NCBI RefSeq assembly: GCF_028553765.1
Contig: NZ_CP067134.1
Span: forward strand, 1,345,001-1,409,000
Reading direction: 5' to 3'
Origin: Paracoccus stylophorae
GTDB taxonomy: Bacteria; Pseudomonadota; Alphaproteobacteria; Rhodobacterales; Rhodobacteraceae
DNA: 64,000 bases
Shown here one piece after another: positions 19,936 to 29,895 of the stretch. A program made the position numbers and the translations under genes. Each line of letters begins with the position of its first letter. Within the stretch, counting starts at the first letter, position 1. The notes under the pieces are model-generated. The model saw nothing but the letters and a program-made list of their open reading frames with translations. It was not told where the DNA came from and did not search any database.

Positions 19936-20223
19936 CTACGGGCCGCCGCCGAAGATCTTCAGCTTGATCGCTATACCCGCGAGCAGCGCCAGCATGACGC
20001 CGGTGGTGATCATGCGGACGGCGGTCTGCATCGCGGTGCGGCGGACCAGCTGGATGCAGTCGACCAGGGAGCGCAGATCGCGGATGTCGAGCGCGGCCTC
20101 GTCGCCGTCGAGGCCGACATCGGCCAGCGCACGCTTGGCGCCTTCCTCCGCCGCCCGGGTCAAGATCGCCTCGAACTCGGCGTCGGGCATGCGCACGAAG
20201 CCCTCGGATCGGGGTGGGTTCAT
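19936..20223 (-). CDS. Small membrane protein of prophage late region (DUF6127-like)
   Basis: A 95-residue protein: acidic helical N-terminal part (MPDAEFEAILTRAAEEGAKR, residues 12-31) and one C-terminal membrane helix (TTGVMLALLAGIAIKL). Proteins of this shape are found between the tail-fibre-like DUF2793 gene and the lysis genes in alphaproteobacterial prophages. AAGGAGGATCCG precedes the ATG. Its function is unknown; holin-like behaviour is conceivable but has no direct support. Confidence 0.65.
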   Translation of the reverse strand: MNPPRSEGFVRMPDAEFEAILTRAAEEGAKRALADVGLDGDEAALDIRDLRSLVDCIQLVRRTAMQTAVRMITTGVMLALLAGIAIKLKIFGGGP

Positions 20224-20242
20224 CGGATCCTCCTTCCGCCGC

Positions 20243-21319
20243 TCAGCCGACCTTGCAGCCCCAGAAGGACGTGTGGTCGGCGGCGAAGTAGCCGTCCGCG
20301 ACCCGGAAATACCCCTGCAGCTCGACGGTATCGCCTGCCGTCAGCGGCTTCATGGTCTGAAGCCAGATCGCGGTAGCGAGCGAGACATGAGTGGCGGAGA
20401 TTTCGCCGAGGGAGCCGCGGATTTCGGTCGTGCCGTTCAGGACGAGCCGCCCGCGCATGCGCGCGGTGGTACTGGCGTTGACCTTGTACATGAGCGTCGC
20501 GCCGAAGAGGTAAGTGCCGTCAACCGGGGCGACGAAGTGATTGTTCGCGGCGTCGAACGCGCCCTGGTCGTTGTAGTCGGTGTTATTGAGGCCGATCTTC
20601 GTCCAGGTTCCGACGCCGACATAGTTGTCGTAGTTCGTGTACGCCTTGAAGCGTGGCAGTCGCGGCTGATCAACGATGCCGGTGGCGTTGTCGACGCTGA
20701 GCCCGTCGAAGAAGGTGCTGCCGTCGGCGGAGACCGCGAGCCGGAAGCGGTCTGAGCCGAAGAGGCCCACCAGCGCCTTGGTCACGAAGCCGGTCTGCAG
20801 GGTCAGGCCGAGATCGTCGCCTGCCGCCTCCTTGTTCATGGTGTAGAACAGGTCGCCGGTGCCGCCCTCGGCCACGGTCTTCGCCGCCCAGAGCGCGGCG
20901 TTGAGCTTGGCCGAGAACGGGTTCGACGCGTCCGCTGTGGTGCCAAGCCCCAGCAGCGCGAGGTTCTGCAACGCAGCCGGTGTCGTCCTAACCCAGCCCG
21001 CGCCGTCGTAGACCAGGAGCAGTCCCTGGTCCTCGACCCACGCGCGCCAGCCGGCGCGTGGCGGCAGGCGAAGCCAGGCACCATCGGTCCAGAGCGCGAC
21101 GTTCAGGTCCCACCCCGCCCAGTCGCCCGTCGCGCCGGAGGCGACGATGTAGCGGTCGCCATCGGCTGGCGAACCAGGCGGCGCAGTCAGGTCCCGGTCG
21201 AGAACGGAGAGCTGGACAAGCCCGTCGAGGATCCGCAGCGCTTCGTTATGGGTGACGTGCTTCTGGGCCTGCGCCGCCAGAATGTAGGGCAGCAGGAGAT
21301 GGGTGGTGGCGTCGGACAT
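20243..21319 (-). CDS. DUF2793 phage tail/host-specificity protein
   Basis: A 358-residue virion-associated protein. The N-terminal half is the DUF2793 domain ([41 protein letters not shown]), common near the tail-fibre end of Rhodobacterales prophages and gene transfer agents. The C-terminal 140 residues ([19 protein letters not shown] onward) look like a C1q/jelly-roll receptor-binding domain. No tail genes precede it: immediately upstream is a fragment of arsH, so the rest of the late region is missing. Confidence 0.85.
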   Translation of the reverse strand: MSDATTHLLLPYILAAQAQKHVTHNEALRILDGLVQLSVLDRDLTAPPGSPADGDRYIVASGATGDWAGWDLNVALWTDGAWLRLPPRAGWRAWVEDQGLLLVYDGAGWVRTTPAALQNLALLGLGTTADASNPFSAKLNAALWAAKTVAEGGTGDLFYTMNKEAAGDDLGLTLQTGFVTKALVGLFGSDRFRLAVSADGSTFFDGLSVDNATGIVDQPRLPRFKAYTNYDNYVGVGTWTKIGLNNTDYNDQGAFDAANNHFVAPVDGTYLFGATLMYKVNASTTARMRGRLVLNGTTEIRGSLGEISATHVSLATAIWLQTMKPLTAGDTVELQGYFRVADGYFAADHTSFWGCKVG

Positions 21320-21333
21320 GGGATGGCCTTCAG

Positions 21334-21561
21334 ACTATCCCCAACCAGTCCTCCATCCCCAAGGCGTTTCAGGAGTTCGACGAGGCGGGACGAATGCGCC
21401 CGTCGCCACTCTACGACCGGATCGTGGATGTCATGGAGGAGCTGGTGAAGTTCACGCTGCTCACGCGCGATCGGAAGGCGTATCTCGTGGACCGCTACTC
21501 CGAGCGCAAGGAAACGGCGGCCGCGCTCATGAAGCGGGTGAACCTCTCCGCCGCAACCTGA
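21334..21561 (+). pseudogene. arsH: arsH, 3' fragment only
   Basis: The frame reads [20 protein letters not shown], then [20 protein letters not shown] and [20 protein letters not shown] to a stop. This is the conserved C-terminal end of the ArsH flavoprotein (NADPH-dependent oxidation of organoarsenicals). The N-terminal two thirds is absent; the homology stops about 15 bases from the start of the DUF2793 phage gene. The fragment cannot be functional. It indicates that the phage segment, or a deletion associated with it, truncated an arsenic-resistance locus. Confidence 0.8.
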
Positions 21562-21597
21562 GCGCAGGGCGATGTCGCGAGGCCCGTTTGCGCCGCC

Positions 21598-22545
21598 TCA
21601 TGTTCGCCTGAGGGCCAGCAGAGCGGCGAAGGAGGCAACCCCGATCCCGGCCGTCAGCCAGATCGCCGAGAGGCCCCATGTGGTCAGCGGGGCACCGAAG
21701 ATCAGGGGCGCCGCTGCTTGCAGGATGCGGGCGGGCGCATTCAGCCAGCCGATCCGCCGCCCGTATCCCGCCGACCCGAACAACGCCAGCGGCAGAGTGC
21801 CCTTGGCTATCGTGAGGATCCCGTTCCCCGCCCCATGCAGGAGCGCGAAGGCATAGGCCGCGGGACCTCCGAAGCTCACCAGCGCCACCGCGGCGACGGG
21901 ATGCGCCGCTGCCGCCACGCGGGTCGAGACGAGCGGGTGGAACCAGCGCAGCAGGCCGAACTCCAGCACCCGCGCTGCGACCTGCGCCGGGCCGATCAAC
22001 GCTCCTGCCGCGATGGCGACAGCCGTGCTGGCCCCGGCGGCCTGCAGAAGGCCTGGCAGATGCGCGGCCATGGCGGTCGAGTTGAACCAGGTCGCGGCAA
22101 AGACGAAGGCCAGCAGCACAGCGCAAGGCGGGATGGAGGAGGGCCGTCCTCGACCGGCGTCGCCACTCCGGCTGCCGTCTTGGTGCCTTTCGGCAGCCAC
22201 GCGTTCAGCGGCAACGCCACTGCCAGATGGATCAGCGCCCAGCCGAGGCAGGCTTCGCGCCAGCCCCATGTCGCCAGCATCAGCCCCGAAAGCGGCCAGC
22301 CGACCGTGCTCGCGATCCCGGCGATGAGGGTAATGCCGGTGATCGGACCTCGCGCGTCCTTGCCATAGATCCCGGCCAGCGTTGCGAACCCTGTCTCGTA
22401 GAGCCCTATGCCCATGCCGAGCCCGATCACGGCCCAGCCGGCGAACAGAACCAGGGGCGTCGCAGCCAGCGCGAGCAGCCCGAGCCCCGCTGCGAAGACA
22501 AGGTTCGCCGCCTTGAAGGGCGAGAGGTGATTGGCCCGACCGGCT
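21598..22545 (-). pseudogene. MFS transporter, N-terminally truncated and frameshifted
   Basis: Two adjacent frames make up one major-facilitator protein. The upstream piece (about 22545-22130) reads SPFKAANLVFAAGLGLLALA and GMGIGLYETGFATLAGIYGK. The downstream piece (about 22150-21598) reads CAVLLAFVFAATWFNSTAMA and GAGNGILTIAKGTLPLALFG to the C-terminus. A one-base shift near 22130-22150 separates them, and the first helices are lost at a junction with an IS66 fragment. Its convergent position beside arsH suggests it was an arsenic-related or general efflux gene. Not functional as it stands. Confidence 0.75.
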
Positions 22546-22552
22546 CGATCCG

Positions 22553-22615
22553 GGTGTCGGCGAGCCAAGCGTTGAGATCGGCTCCGCTGAGCTTGGCCGT
22601 TTCGATCAGGGTGTA
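22553..22615 (-). mobile_element. IS66-family transposase C-terminal scrap
   Basis: Reading TLIETAKLSGADLNAWLADT, this frame matches the very conserved C-terminal motif of IS66 transposases (TLIxTAKLNGVDPxAWLADV). Only about 21 codons are recognisable. The frame then runs into the truncated MFS gene, so an IS66 insertion followed by deletion probably removed the start of that gene. Confidence 0.6.
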
Positions 22616-22714
22616 GGGCGGAAAGATGGAGAAACCAGCAGCCGTCAAGCATCTCTGCATAGGGTCACGCCGTCGCGCTTACCCCCAAACGATCTCGACC
22701 AAAGCTGAAGGTGA

Positions 22715-24469
22715 TTATCCCGCCCGCACATAGCTGCCGGGTGCCGGCTCGATCGGTTTCAGCGCTCCGCTACCAGGCACATAGGCCGGAACCTTCTTGC
22801 CCTTGCTGTGGCTTTCGATCCACTCCGCCCAGTTCGGCCACCACGACCCCTGATGCGCCTCGGCCTTGGTCAGCCAGTCCTGCGGATCGGCCGGATAGGC
22901 AGCCGCGCTGGTCCAGAACCCGTATTTCGGCCGTTTTGCCGGCGGGTTGATCACCCCCGCGATATGCCCCGATCCGCCCAGAACAAAGGTCGTGTCACCG
23001 CCCAGCAAGCCGGTCGTCGGATAGATCGAGTTCCAGGGCGCGATGTGATCCTCTTTCGTCGCAACGACATAGAAGGGAATATCGATCTTGCCGATGTCGA
23101 TGGGCAGGCCGTCCATGGTCAGGTGCCCGGCCTTGCGCAAGCCGTTCTCGATATAGATCTTTTCCAGATACCACAGCAGCATGGCCGCCGGCAGGCGGGT
23201 GCTGTCGCCGTTCCAGAACAGCAGATCGAAGGCGGGCGGCTTGCGGCCCATCAGGTAATTCATCACGTGGAAGGACCAGATCAGGTCATTTTCCCGGATC
23301 ATCGAGAACATGTCCTGCAGATGGTGGTTTTCCAGATAGCCCTTTTCGGCCATGTGTTCGCGCAGAACCTGCAGCCGGTCGCGGTCGATGAAAACGCCGA
23401 TCTCGCCCACATCGGTGAAATCGACCATCGTGGCCAGCGTCGTCGCGGTCTTGACCCGCTTGTCGCCCTTGGCCGCCATATAGGCCAGCGTCGCCGTCAC
23501 CAGAATCCCGCCGATGCAGAAGCCGAGAATGTCGAACTCGTCCTCGCCGGTCGCATCGGTGATCGCGTCCAGCGCGGTCAGCGGGCCAAGGCGCATGTAA
23601 TCCTCGAAGCTCAGCGCCGCGTGCTGCTTGGTCGGGTTGACCCATGAAATCAGGAAAACGCTGTGGCCCTGCTCCAGCATATAGCGGACAAGGCTGTTTT
23701 CGGGCTTCATGTCGAAGATATAGTATTTGTTGATCCAGGGCGGCACGAACAGCAGCGGGCGCTTGAACTGGGTCTTGGTCAGCGGTTCGTAGTGGATCAA
23801 CTGGATCAATTCGTTCTGATAGATCACCTGCCCCGGCGTCGTGGCCAGATCGCGCCCGACCTCGAAGGCCTCGCGGTCGGTCATGTTGATGTCCAGCCGC
23901 CCGTCGCCGCGTTCCAGATCGTCCAGAAGGTTGCGGAACCCGTCCAGCAGGCTGCGGCCATCGGTTTCAAGGAAACGCTCACGCGCGGCGGGGTTCAACG
24001 CAAGATAATTGCTGGGCGACAGCGCGCTGAGCAACTGCCGGGTATAGAACCGCACGCGCAGGCTGTCCTTGTCACCCTTGGGCAGGGTCTCGATCAGGCG
24101 GTCGGCGGCGCCTTCGATGGCCAGATGCACGTCGCGCAGGCCACGGCTGACCGGATCGCTGGTCCAGCGGCCATCGCGGAAGCGGCGGTCCTTGCTGTCC
24201 TCGCCCTCGCCCGTCCATGCGCCTGCCCAGGCCTTGGCGCTGTTGGACCACAGATCGATCTGGAACTGCGCCAGCGCAAACGGGTTCTGCGCCAGCTTCA
24301 TCCCCACGCGAGCATAGGCCTGCGCCACGGTCCCCGAATCCAGCACCGAGAATTCATTGCCCGTCGCTTTGGCCAGGGCACTGGCGCTGCTGCGCTGCGC
24401 AAGCTCCTGCGCCCGTTGCATCAGGCTGGCAAATTCTGCGGTCTGTTCGGCAATTTTGCTTCGGTCCAT
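22715..24469 (-). CDS. phaC: Class I poly(3-hydroxyalkanoate) synthase
   Basis: A 584-residue enzyme that polymerises (R)-3-hydroxybutyryl-CoA into PHB at the granule surface. Family features: the N-terminal helical region (NPFALAQFQIDLW), FVPPWINKYYIFDM, the lipase-like box GFCIGG with the catalytic Cys near residue 318, the catalytic Asp in VATKEDHIAPWNS and His in GGSGHIAGVINPP. The frame extends upstream without homology; the start chosen has GGAGACCCGGA upstream and gives the usual class I length. It is the last gene of the lactate/PHB block, 83 bases after lutC. Confidence 0.95.
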   Translation of the reverse strand: MDRSKIAEQTAEFASLMQRAQELAQRSSASALAKATGNEFSVLDSGTVAQAYARVGMKLAQNPFALAQFQIDLWSNSAKAWAGAWTGEGEDSKDRRFRDGRWTSDPVSRGLRDVHLAIEGAADRLIETLPKGDKDSLRVRFYTRQLLSALSPSNYLALNPAARERFLETDGRSLLDGFRNLLDDLERGDGRLDINMTDREAFEVGRDLATTPGQVIYQNELIQLIHYEPLTKTQFKRPLLFVPPWINKYYIFDMKPENSLVRYMLEQGHSVFLISWVNPTKQHAALSFEDYMRLGPLTALDAITDATGEDEFDILGFCIGGILVTATLAYMAAKGDKRVKTATTLATMVDFTDVGEIGVFIDRDRLQVLREHMAEKGYLENHHLQDMFSMIRENDLIWSFHVMNYLMGRKPPAFDLLFWNGDSTRLPAAMLLWYLEKIYIENGLRKAGHLTMDGLPIDIGKIDIPFYVVATKEDHIAPWNSIYPTTGLLGGDTTFVLGGSGHIAGVINPPAKRPKYGFWTSAAAYPADPQDWLTKAEAHQGSWWPNWAEWIESHSKGKKVPAYVPGSGALKPIEPAPGSYVRAG

Positions 24470-24552
24470 TCCGGGTCTCCTTGGGGGTAGACAGGACGAC
24501 CGGCTCTGCTGGCAACGGCCGGCGGTGGTGGGGACTGGCAACCGGCAGGTTG

Positions 24553-25200
24553 TCAGTCTGTGCTTGCAACAAGGATCACATGCAGGAAGCCCGGCCCATG
24601 CGCCCCGCGCACATAGCTCCCCTCGATATCGGTCGTGCCGCTGGGTCCGGTGATCAGGATCGCGTTGCGCGGATGGGGCCGATCGGCCAGCTGCGCAGCA
24701 TAGTCCTCGAGATGGGACAGGATATCGGATTCCTGCAGCACCACGATATGATGGAGGGGCAGGAAAGACAGCAAGATCGGCGTATCGGCGCCCGAATGCA
24801 CGATCAAGGACCCGCTTTCGGCGATACCCCAAAGCGCCTTTCCGAGCGCTGCCGGCTGGTCCGGGGCAAGAGTGGTGCCGGTGTCAAGGCCCGTCCAGTC
24901 GAGTGCGGTCAGCGCCGGCGTCGGTTCCACGGCCAGGGACAGTGACAGGCCGTGTCCCGACAGATAGCGCCGCACAGCGTCGGGAACGGCTTCCATGCCG
25001 CCAACGCGGTCAATCGTCGTGCCGATCGCCTCAGCCTTCAGGATGAAGGCATCGAACAGCCCCTCAGCGACCAGTCGGGGGCGGCTGGTGTCGGGATCGG
25101 CCAGCAGGGCCTTGGCCTCGGCGGAGATGGCGTCGGGCGCCGGGCGTTCCTGTGGCAGGGCGGCGCGGATCGCGGACAGGATGCGGTCGCGGGCGGTCAT
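24553..25200 (-). CDS. lutC: Lactate utilization protein C
   Basis: A 215-residue LUD-domain protein. It carries GIAESGSLIVHSG, PILLSFLPLHHIVVL and the C-terminal GPSGTTDIEGSYVRGAHGPG typical of LutC. With LutA and LutB it forms the Fe-S L-lactate dehydrogenase complex that oxidises L-lactate to pyruvate. The start ATG overlaps the lutB stop by four bases. The longer open frame upstream of this ATG lies inside lutB. Confidence 0.93.
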   Translation of the reverse strand: MTARDRILSAIRAALPQERPAPDAISAEAKALLADPDTSRPRLVAEGLFDAFILKAEAIGTTIDRVGGMEAVPDAVRRYLSGHGLSLSLAVEPTPALTALDWTGLDTGTTLAPDQPAALGKALWGIAESGSLIVHSGADTPILLSFLPLHHIVVLQESDILSHLEDYAAQLADRPHPRNAILITGPSGTTDIEGSYVRGAHGPGFLHVILVASTD

Positions 25201-26630
25201 GGGCGGCTCCCCTTGTGTGCCTGCTGGGCGCGATACTGTTCCATGAAGGTGCGGCCCGCCGGGCGCGGCAGGTCGCGATGGGCCGTCCAGCCGCCCGCCA
25301 GCGGCAGGCGCGCGATCCAGCCTCCCTTGCCGAACAACCGGAGGGCCCGCACGCCGATCCGGCTGGCCAGCCCGTAAAGACCGGGACGCCGGGCCAGAAA
25401 GGCCCAGATACCGATGCCGGCGCGAAGGCTTCCCGGTTCCAGCTTTTCTCGCCAACTGCGGATCCGCCAGGCGCGCAGCAGCGTGGGTATGGGAATCTCG
25501 ACCGGGCAGACTTCGGCGCAGCGGCCGTTCATGGTGCAGGCATTGGGCAGGTCGCGTGAACCGGCAAGCCCGTTCAGCACTGGTGTCAGAACCGAACCCA
25601 TCGGTCCGGGATAGGTGCCGCCATAGGCGTGCCCGCCGATCTGGCGATAGACCACGCAATGGTTCATGCAGGCCCCGCAGCGGATGCAGCGCAGCATCTC
25701 GCGGAACTCGTTGTCCAGCATTCTGGTGCGGCCGTTGTCCACCAGCACGATGTGCATCTCCTCGGGACCATCGGCATCGCCAGGACGTTTGGGTCCGCAG
25801 TGGAATGTCGTGTATTGCGTCAGTTCGCCGCCCGTGGCCGACCGCACCAGCAGACGCAGCAGGGACAGGGCATGGGCGGTGGTGGGCACGATCTTTTCGA
25901 TTCCCGCCGTGACGATATGGATGCGAGGCGGCGTGGTGGTCAGTTCGGCATTGCCTTCGTTCGTGACCGTGCAGGTGGCGCCGGTATCGGCCACCAGGAA
26001 GTTCGCCCCCGAAATGCCGATATCGGCGCCCAGGAACTTGGCGCGCAATTCGCGCCGCGCGCTTTGCACCATGGTGGCGGGATCGTCGGCGGCGGGCGGC
26101 GGGTGATGCGCGACCTTGAACAGTTCGGCCACCTGTTCGCGGGTGCGGTGCATCGCGGGCCAGACAATGTGCGACGGAGCCTCTCCGGCAAGCTGGATGA
26201 TGTGTTCGGCCAGGTCGGTCTCGACCCGCTCGATCCCGGCATCGGCCAAGGCATGCGGCAGGCCGATTTCCTCGCCCAACATGGATTTCGACCGCGTCAC
26301 CAGCCTGGCGTTGGCATCCAGGCAGATGCGGGTGATGATCGCGCGCGCCTCGGCATCGTCCGACGCCCAGTGGACCGTCGCCCCGGCTGCGGTGGCGTTG
26401 CGCTCGAACTGCTCAAGATAATGATCCAGATGGGCGATCACGTGATCCTTGATCGCGCGGCCACGGGCGCGGGCGGCCTGGAATTCGGGAAACGCCGCCA
26501 CCGCCACCGCGCGCTTGCGTTCGGCGGTGCCGGTGGTGCGGTCGATGGCGATCTTCAGCGTCCGGTCCGCCAGTGCCGACTTGGCACGGTCCTTGAACGA
26601 AACCTGCACGGCTGCCCCTGATGCGCTCAT
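25197..26630 (-). CDS. lutB: Lactate utilization protein B, Fe-S
   Basis: A 477-residue protein: N-terminal LUD domain (FLGADIGISGANFLVADTGA) and C-terminal ferredoxin-like region with two [4Fe-4S] motifs, CIRCGACMNHCVVY and CTMNGRCAEVCPVEIP. Together with LutA and LutC it oxidises L-lactate and passes electrons to the respiratory chain. The start is placed at the ATG that overlaps the lutA stop (MSASGAAVQVSFKDRAKSAL); the frame is open further upstream but that part lies within lutA. Confidence 0.94.
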   Translation of the reverse strand: MSASGAAVQVSFKDRAKSALADRTLKIAIDRTTGTAERKRAVAVAAFPEFQAARARGRAIKDHVIAHLDHYLEQFERNATAAGATVHWASDDAEARAIITRICLDANARLVTRSKSMLGEEIGLPHALADAGIERVETDLAEHIIQLAGEAPSHIVWPAMHRTREQVAELFKVAHHPPPAADDPATMVQSARRELRAKFLGADIGISGANFLVADTGATCTVTNEGNAELTTTPPRIHIVTAGIEKIVPTTAHALSLLRLLVRSATGGELTQYTTFHCGPKRPGDADGPEEMHIVLVDNGRTRMLDNEFREMLRCIRCGACMNHCVVYRQIGGHAYGGTYPGPMGSVLTPVLNGLAGSRDLPNACTMNGRCAEVCPVEIPIPTLLRAWRIRSWREKLEPGSLRAGIGIWAFLARRPGLYGLASRIGVRALRLFGKGGWIARLPLAGGWTAHRDLPRPAGRTFMEQYRAQQAHKGSRP

Positions 26631-27403
26631 GGTTTCCGGCCCTCCTCGCCGATGGCGGGACCGTCGGCCCGGCCCGCCAGAACCTCGATGGTGTGGAAAC
26701 AGCGCGTCCTTGCGCCCCGGCGGTTCAGCTTGCCTGCCATGTTCATCAGGCATCCCAGATCTCCCGCCAGAAGCAGGTCGGCCTCGGTGCGCTCGATCGC
26801 CTCAGCCTTTTCGGTGACGATCGCGTTCGAGATGTCGGAATACTTGACGCAGAACGTGCCGCCAAAGCCGCAGCAGACATCATTGCCTTCCAATCCCCGC
26901 ATCTCCAGGCCCGCGACCTCGGCCAGAAGCGCACGGGGTTGCGCGGCGATGCCCAGTTCGCGCAGCCCTGCGCAACTGTCGTGGTAGGTGGCCGTCGCTG
27001 ACAGGCGACGGCCCTTTGGCCGAAAACCCATCACATCAACCAGGAAACTGGTGATCTCGTGCGTTCTCGCGGCGAGGATCCGGGCGCGGGGCGCCCAGAC
27101 CGGATCTTTGGCCAACAGGTCCGGATAGCCGTGCACGATGGTTCCCGCACAGGATCCCGAGGGCAGCACAATATAGTCGAAGCCCTCGAAAGCAGCGATG
27201 GTCTGTCGCGCCAGTGCTGCTGCATCCTTTTCGTCTCCGCTGTTCAAGGCCGGTTGCCCGCAACAGGTCTGTGCCTGCGGCACCTCGACCCGGCATCCGG
27301 CCTCCTCCAGAAGCTGGATGGCGGAAAACCCGATGCTGGGGCGGATTGCATCCACGAGACAGGTCACGAAAAGGCCGACGCGGGGATTTGGTTGTCCGGA
27401 CAT
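26627..27403 (-). CDS. lutA: Lactate utilization protein A, CCG-domain Fe-S protein
   Basis: A 258-residue protein with two cysteine-rich CCG domains: CCGQPALNSGD near residue 47 with its partner CLVDAIRP, and CCGFGGTFCVKYSDIS near 175 with its partner DSCAGLRELG. This is the LutA/GlpC-like electron-transfer subunit. It is the first gene of lutABC and starts seven bases after lldP ends, so uptake and oxidation genes are contiguous. Confidence 0.94.
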   Translation of the reverse strand: MSGQPNPRVGLFVTCLVDAIRPSIGFSAIQLLEEAGCRVEVPQAQTCCGQPALNSGDEKDAAALARQTIAAFEGFDYIVLPSGSCAGTIVHGYPDLLAKDPVWAPRARILAARTHEITSFLVDVMGFRPKGRRLSATATYHDSCAGLRELGIAAQPRALLAEVAGLEMRGLEGNDVCCGFGGTFCVKYSDISNAIVTEKAEAIERTEADLLLAGDLGCLMNMAGKLNRRGARTRCFHTIEVLAGRADGPAIGEEGRKP

Positions 27404-27410
27404 GACGACC

Positions 27411-29180
27411 TCAGCGTGTTTGGGTGGCGGAAACAGCCCCGCGATTGCGCGACATCAGGAACAGCACGGCGGCCGGCCAGATCAGCACGGCGATCCACCA
27501 CAGGTTCGGCCCGCCCGCCAGGATAGCAAGACCAAGAAAGCCGCCCTGGACGATATAATAGAACATCGGGATCAGGGTCATGCGGATGATTTCGCCCTCG
27601 CGGTCCACAAGTCCCACCGTGGCCGAGGCTGCCACCACGTTGTGCACGCAGATCATATTGCCTGCCGCACCGCCGATGGCCTGCAGCGCAACAACCAATC
27701 CGGCCCCGGCCGCGCCCAGACCGATCTGTTCAGCGGTCGAGAACTGGAACAACGAGAACATCATGTTCGAAATCGTGTTCGATCCGGCGACGAAGGCGCC
27801 CATCGACCCGATCAGTGGCGCGAACATCGGCCAGGCACTGCCGACCACGGCCGAGACGCTTTCGGCGAGCACGATCGGCATCGACGCCATCGTGTCCGAG
27901 GCAGAGTTGATGAACACCTGCACCATCGGCACCGCCAACAGCAGTGCCGGGGCCGCCGCGATCATTGTCAATCCCGACGTACGCAATGCCTTGCCGTAAT
28001 CGGCCGGACGCATTCGATGGAACAGGAAGGTGAACAGCGAAGCGAGGATCAGCACCGTTCCAGGCAGATACAGCCATTGCACGCGGGCATTGATGCCCGA
28101 CCCGAACAGATCATCGAAGGCCATGGTCCGTTCCGGGGCGGTCAGCCAGGCCTTGAAATCGGGAATCGTGCGCGTCGCGACCAGCAGAAGAACCACGAAT
28201 ATGTAGGGCGCCCAGGCCTTGAGCAACGACATCATCTCAAGCCCGGCACGGTGATCCTCCAGATCTTCCAGCTTGCCGACCCATTTTCCGTCCCACTGTT
28301 CGCGGGGCGGAAAGTCGAAGACCTCCTTCGGGATCAGGAAGCCGGCCCGTGCGGCGGGAACGACGATCAGCAGCCCGATGATGCCGCCCACCAGGGACGG
28401 AAATTCCGGGCCAAGCAGGCTGGCAATGATCCAGTACGGAACGGTGAAGGCAAGCCCGGCGAACAGCGCGAATTTCCAGATGCGGAACCCTTCGGTGAAG
28501 GACCGCCGGGAACCGAAGAACCGCGTCATCATGCCGATCATGATCAACGGGATCAGAAAGCCGATCAGGCCATGCAGCGTGGCAACCTTGACAGCAATCT
28601 CGACCAGATAGTCAGCGAAGGCCATCGGTGTGATGGTCTGTTCGACAATCGCCTGACCCGAAAGCCCGGTATTGACACCGACAAGAATCGGCGTGCCGAC
28701 TGCCCCGAATGACACAGGCGTGGACTGGATGATCAGCGATACCAGCACCGCTGCCATGGCCGGAAAGCCGATGGCAACCAGCAGTGGCGCAGCGATGGCC
28801 GCGGGCGTGCCAAACCCGGACGCCCCCTCGATCAGCGATCCGAACAACCAGGCGATGATGATCGCCTGTACCCGCCGGTCAGGCGAAATGCTGGTGAACC
28901 CTGCCCGGATCGACCGGATGCCGCCGCTTTCCTCTAGCGTGTAGAGCATCAGGATCGCGCCGAATATAATGTAGAGCAAGCTGACTGCGGTCAAGGCACC
29001 GTTCACGGTGGCGCCAAGAATCTTGTTGAGGTCCGTGCCCCAGACCAAAAGCGCGGTCGCGGCCGTGACCAGATAGGCAACGCCCATCGAAAGCTTGGCC
29101 GAACGCGCCAGAACCACCAGCAGCAGGAACACTGTGGCGATTGGCAGCAGGGCCATGACGAATGTGAAAACTTGGGGCAT
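27411..29180 (-). CDS. lldP: L-lactate permease
   Basis: A 589-residue polytopic inner-membrane protein of the LldP/LctP family (about 13 helices). Family stretches include [39 protein letters not shown] and [19 protein letters not shown]. It imports lactate with H+. The start is the ATG preceded by GGAGGAAAG; an in-frame upstream extension lacks homology. It sits directly upstream of lutABC. Confidence 0.94.
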   Translation of the reverse strand: MPQVFTFVMALLPIATVFLLLVVLARSAKLSMGVAYLVTAATALLVWGTDLNKILGATVNGALTAVSLLYIIFGAILMLYTLEESGGIRSIRAGFTSISPDRRVQAIIIAWLFGSLIEGASGFGTPAAIAAPLLVAIGFPAMAAVLVSLIIQSTPVSFGAVGTPILVGVNTGLSGQAIVEQTITPMAFADYLVEIAVKVATLHGLIGFLIPLIMIGMMTRFFGSRRSFTEGFRIWKFALFAGLAFTVPYWIIASLLGPEFPSLVGGIIGLLIVVPAARAGFLIPKEVFDFPPREQWDGKWVGKLEDLEDHRAGLEMMSLLKAWAPYIFVVLLLVATRTIPDFKAWLTAPERTMAFDDLFGSGINARVQWLYLPGTVLILASLFTFLFHRMRPADYGKALRTSGLTMIAAAPALLLAVPMVQVFINSASDTMASMPIVLAESVSAVVGSAWPMFAPLIGSMGAFVAGSNTISNMMFSLFQFSTAEQIGLGAAGAGLVVALQAIGGAAGNMICVHNVVAASATVGLVDREGEIIRMTLIPMFYYIVQGGFLGLAILAGGPNLWWIAVLIWPAAVLFLMSRNRGAVSATQTR

Positions 29181-29365
29181 CTTTCCTCCTCCGAAGCGTC
29201 GGGCCAATCCGGCCCTTTGGGGGTCTGTTACAACGCAGCCGATATTCTCGGGCTTGCCGGATCCGCGGCGCACCATGGTCTGGGTCGAATGGTGATCACC
29301 AGCAGGAGCGCGCTGATGCTCTTGTGCGCGTCGCGGTACAGGATGGGGTCACCCGACCTCGTCGC

Positions 29366-29830
29366 TCAAGCGCCGCGCAAGTCCTTGACGGCCGCATCCA
29401 CCTCACCTGCAAACCGTTTCTGAGTTTCGGTCATCGCCACCAGAGATTCCTCCGAAAGCCGCTGCATCAGCGCGACAGCCTTGTCGACCGCGTCCGAAAG
29501 AACCTTGATATTGTTCCCAGACGCCTCGGAGCGGACGGATGTGTCGAACCGCTTCATGCTGTCTGTTGCAGCAGCCGTCATGTCGTCGAAAATCCGGAAC
29601 TGACGCTCGATCTGCAACCGGTAGAGGGATCTTGCGTGCTCGTTGGCACTGGCCAAGGCATCCAGCCGTTTCTGCCACATCTTCAGCATCAAGGCGGGAT
29701 CGAGGCCGTCAACATTCTGACGGCGGAACGAGTCCGCCATGCCCTGAGAGTTCATGAACGGAAAAAGGAATGTCGGATCAAACGCCTTGAGCGCTTCATT
29801 GAAATCCATGGCGGGCTTCTTGTCGGTCAT
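29366..29830 (-). CDS. Phasin-family protein (PHB granule-associated)
   Basis: A 154-residue, mostly helical, amphipathic protein without signal peptide or membrane helix (QRLSEESLVAMTETQKRFAG near the C-terminus). Size and helical heptad character fit phasins (PhaP/phasin_2), which coat PHB granules. AGGAGCCTGCT precedes the start. Its location between lpd and lldP in a block that also holds phaA, phaB and phaC strongly supports a PHB role. Sequence similarity among phasins is weak, so context carries much of the call. Confidence 0.75.
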   Translation of the reverse strand: MTDKKPAMDFNEALKAFDPTFLFPFMNSQGMADSFRRQNVDGLDPALMLKMWQKRLDALASANEHARSLYRLQIERQFRIFDDMTAAATDSMKRFDTSVRSEASGNNIKVLSDAVDKAVALMQRLSEESLVAMTETQKRFAGEVDAAVKDLRGA

Positions 29831-29895
29831 AGCAGGCTCCTGTTGCTGTGCTGACGGAAGGCATCGGGCGATCCGATGTGGCCGCCCGATCACGG

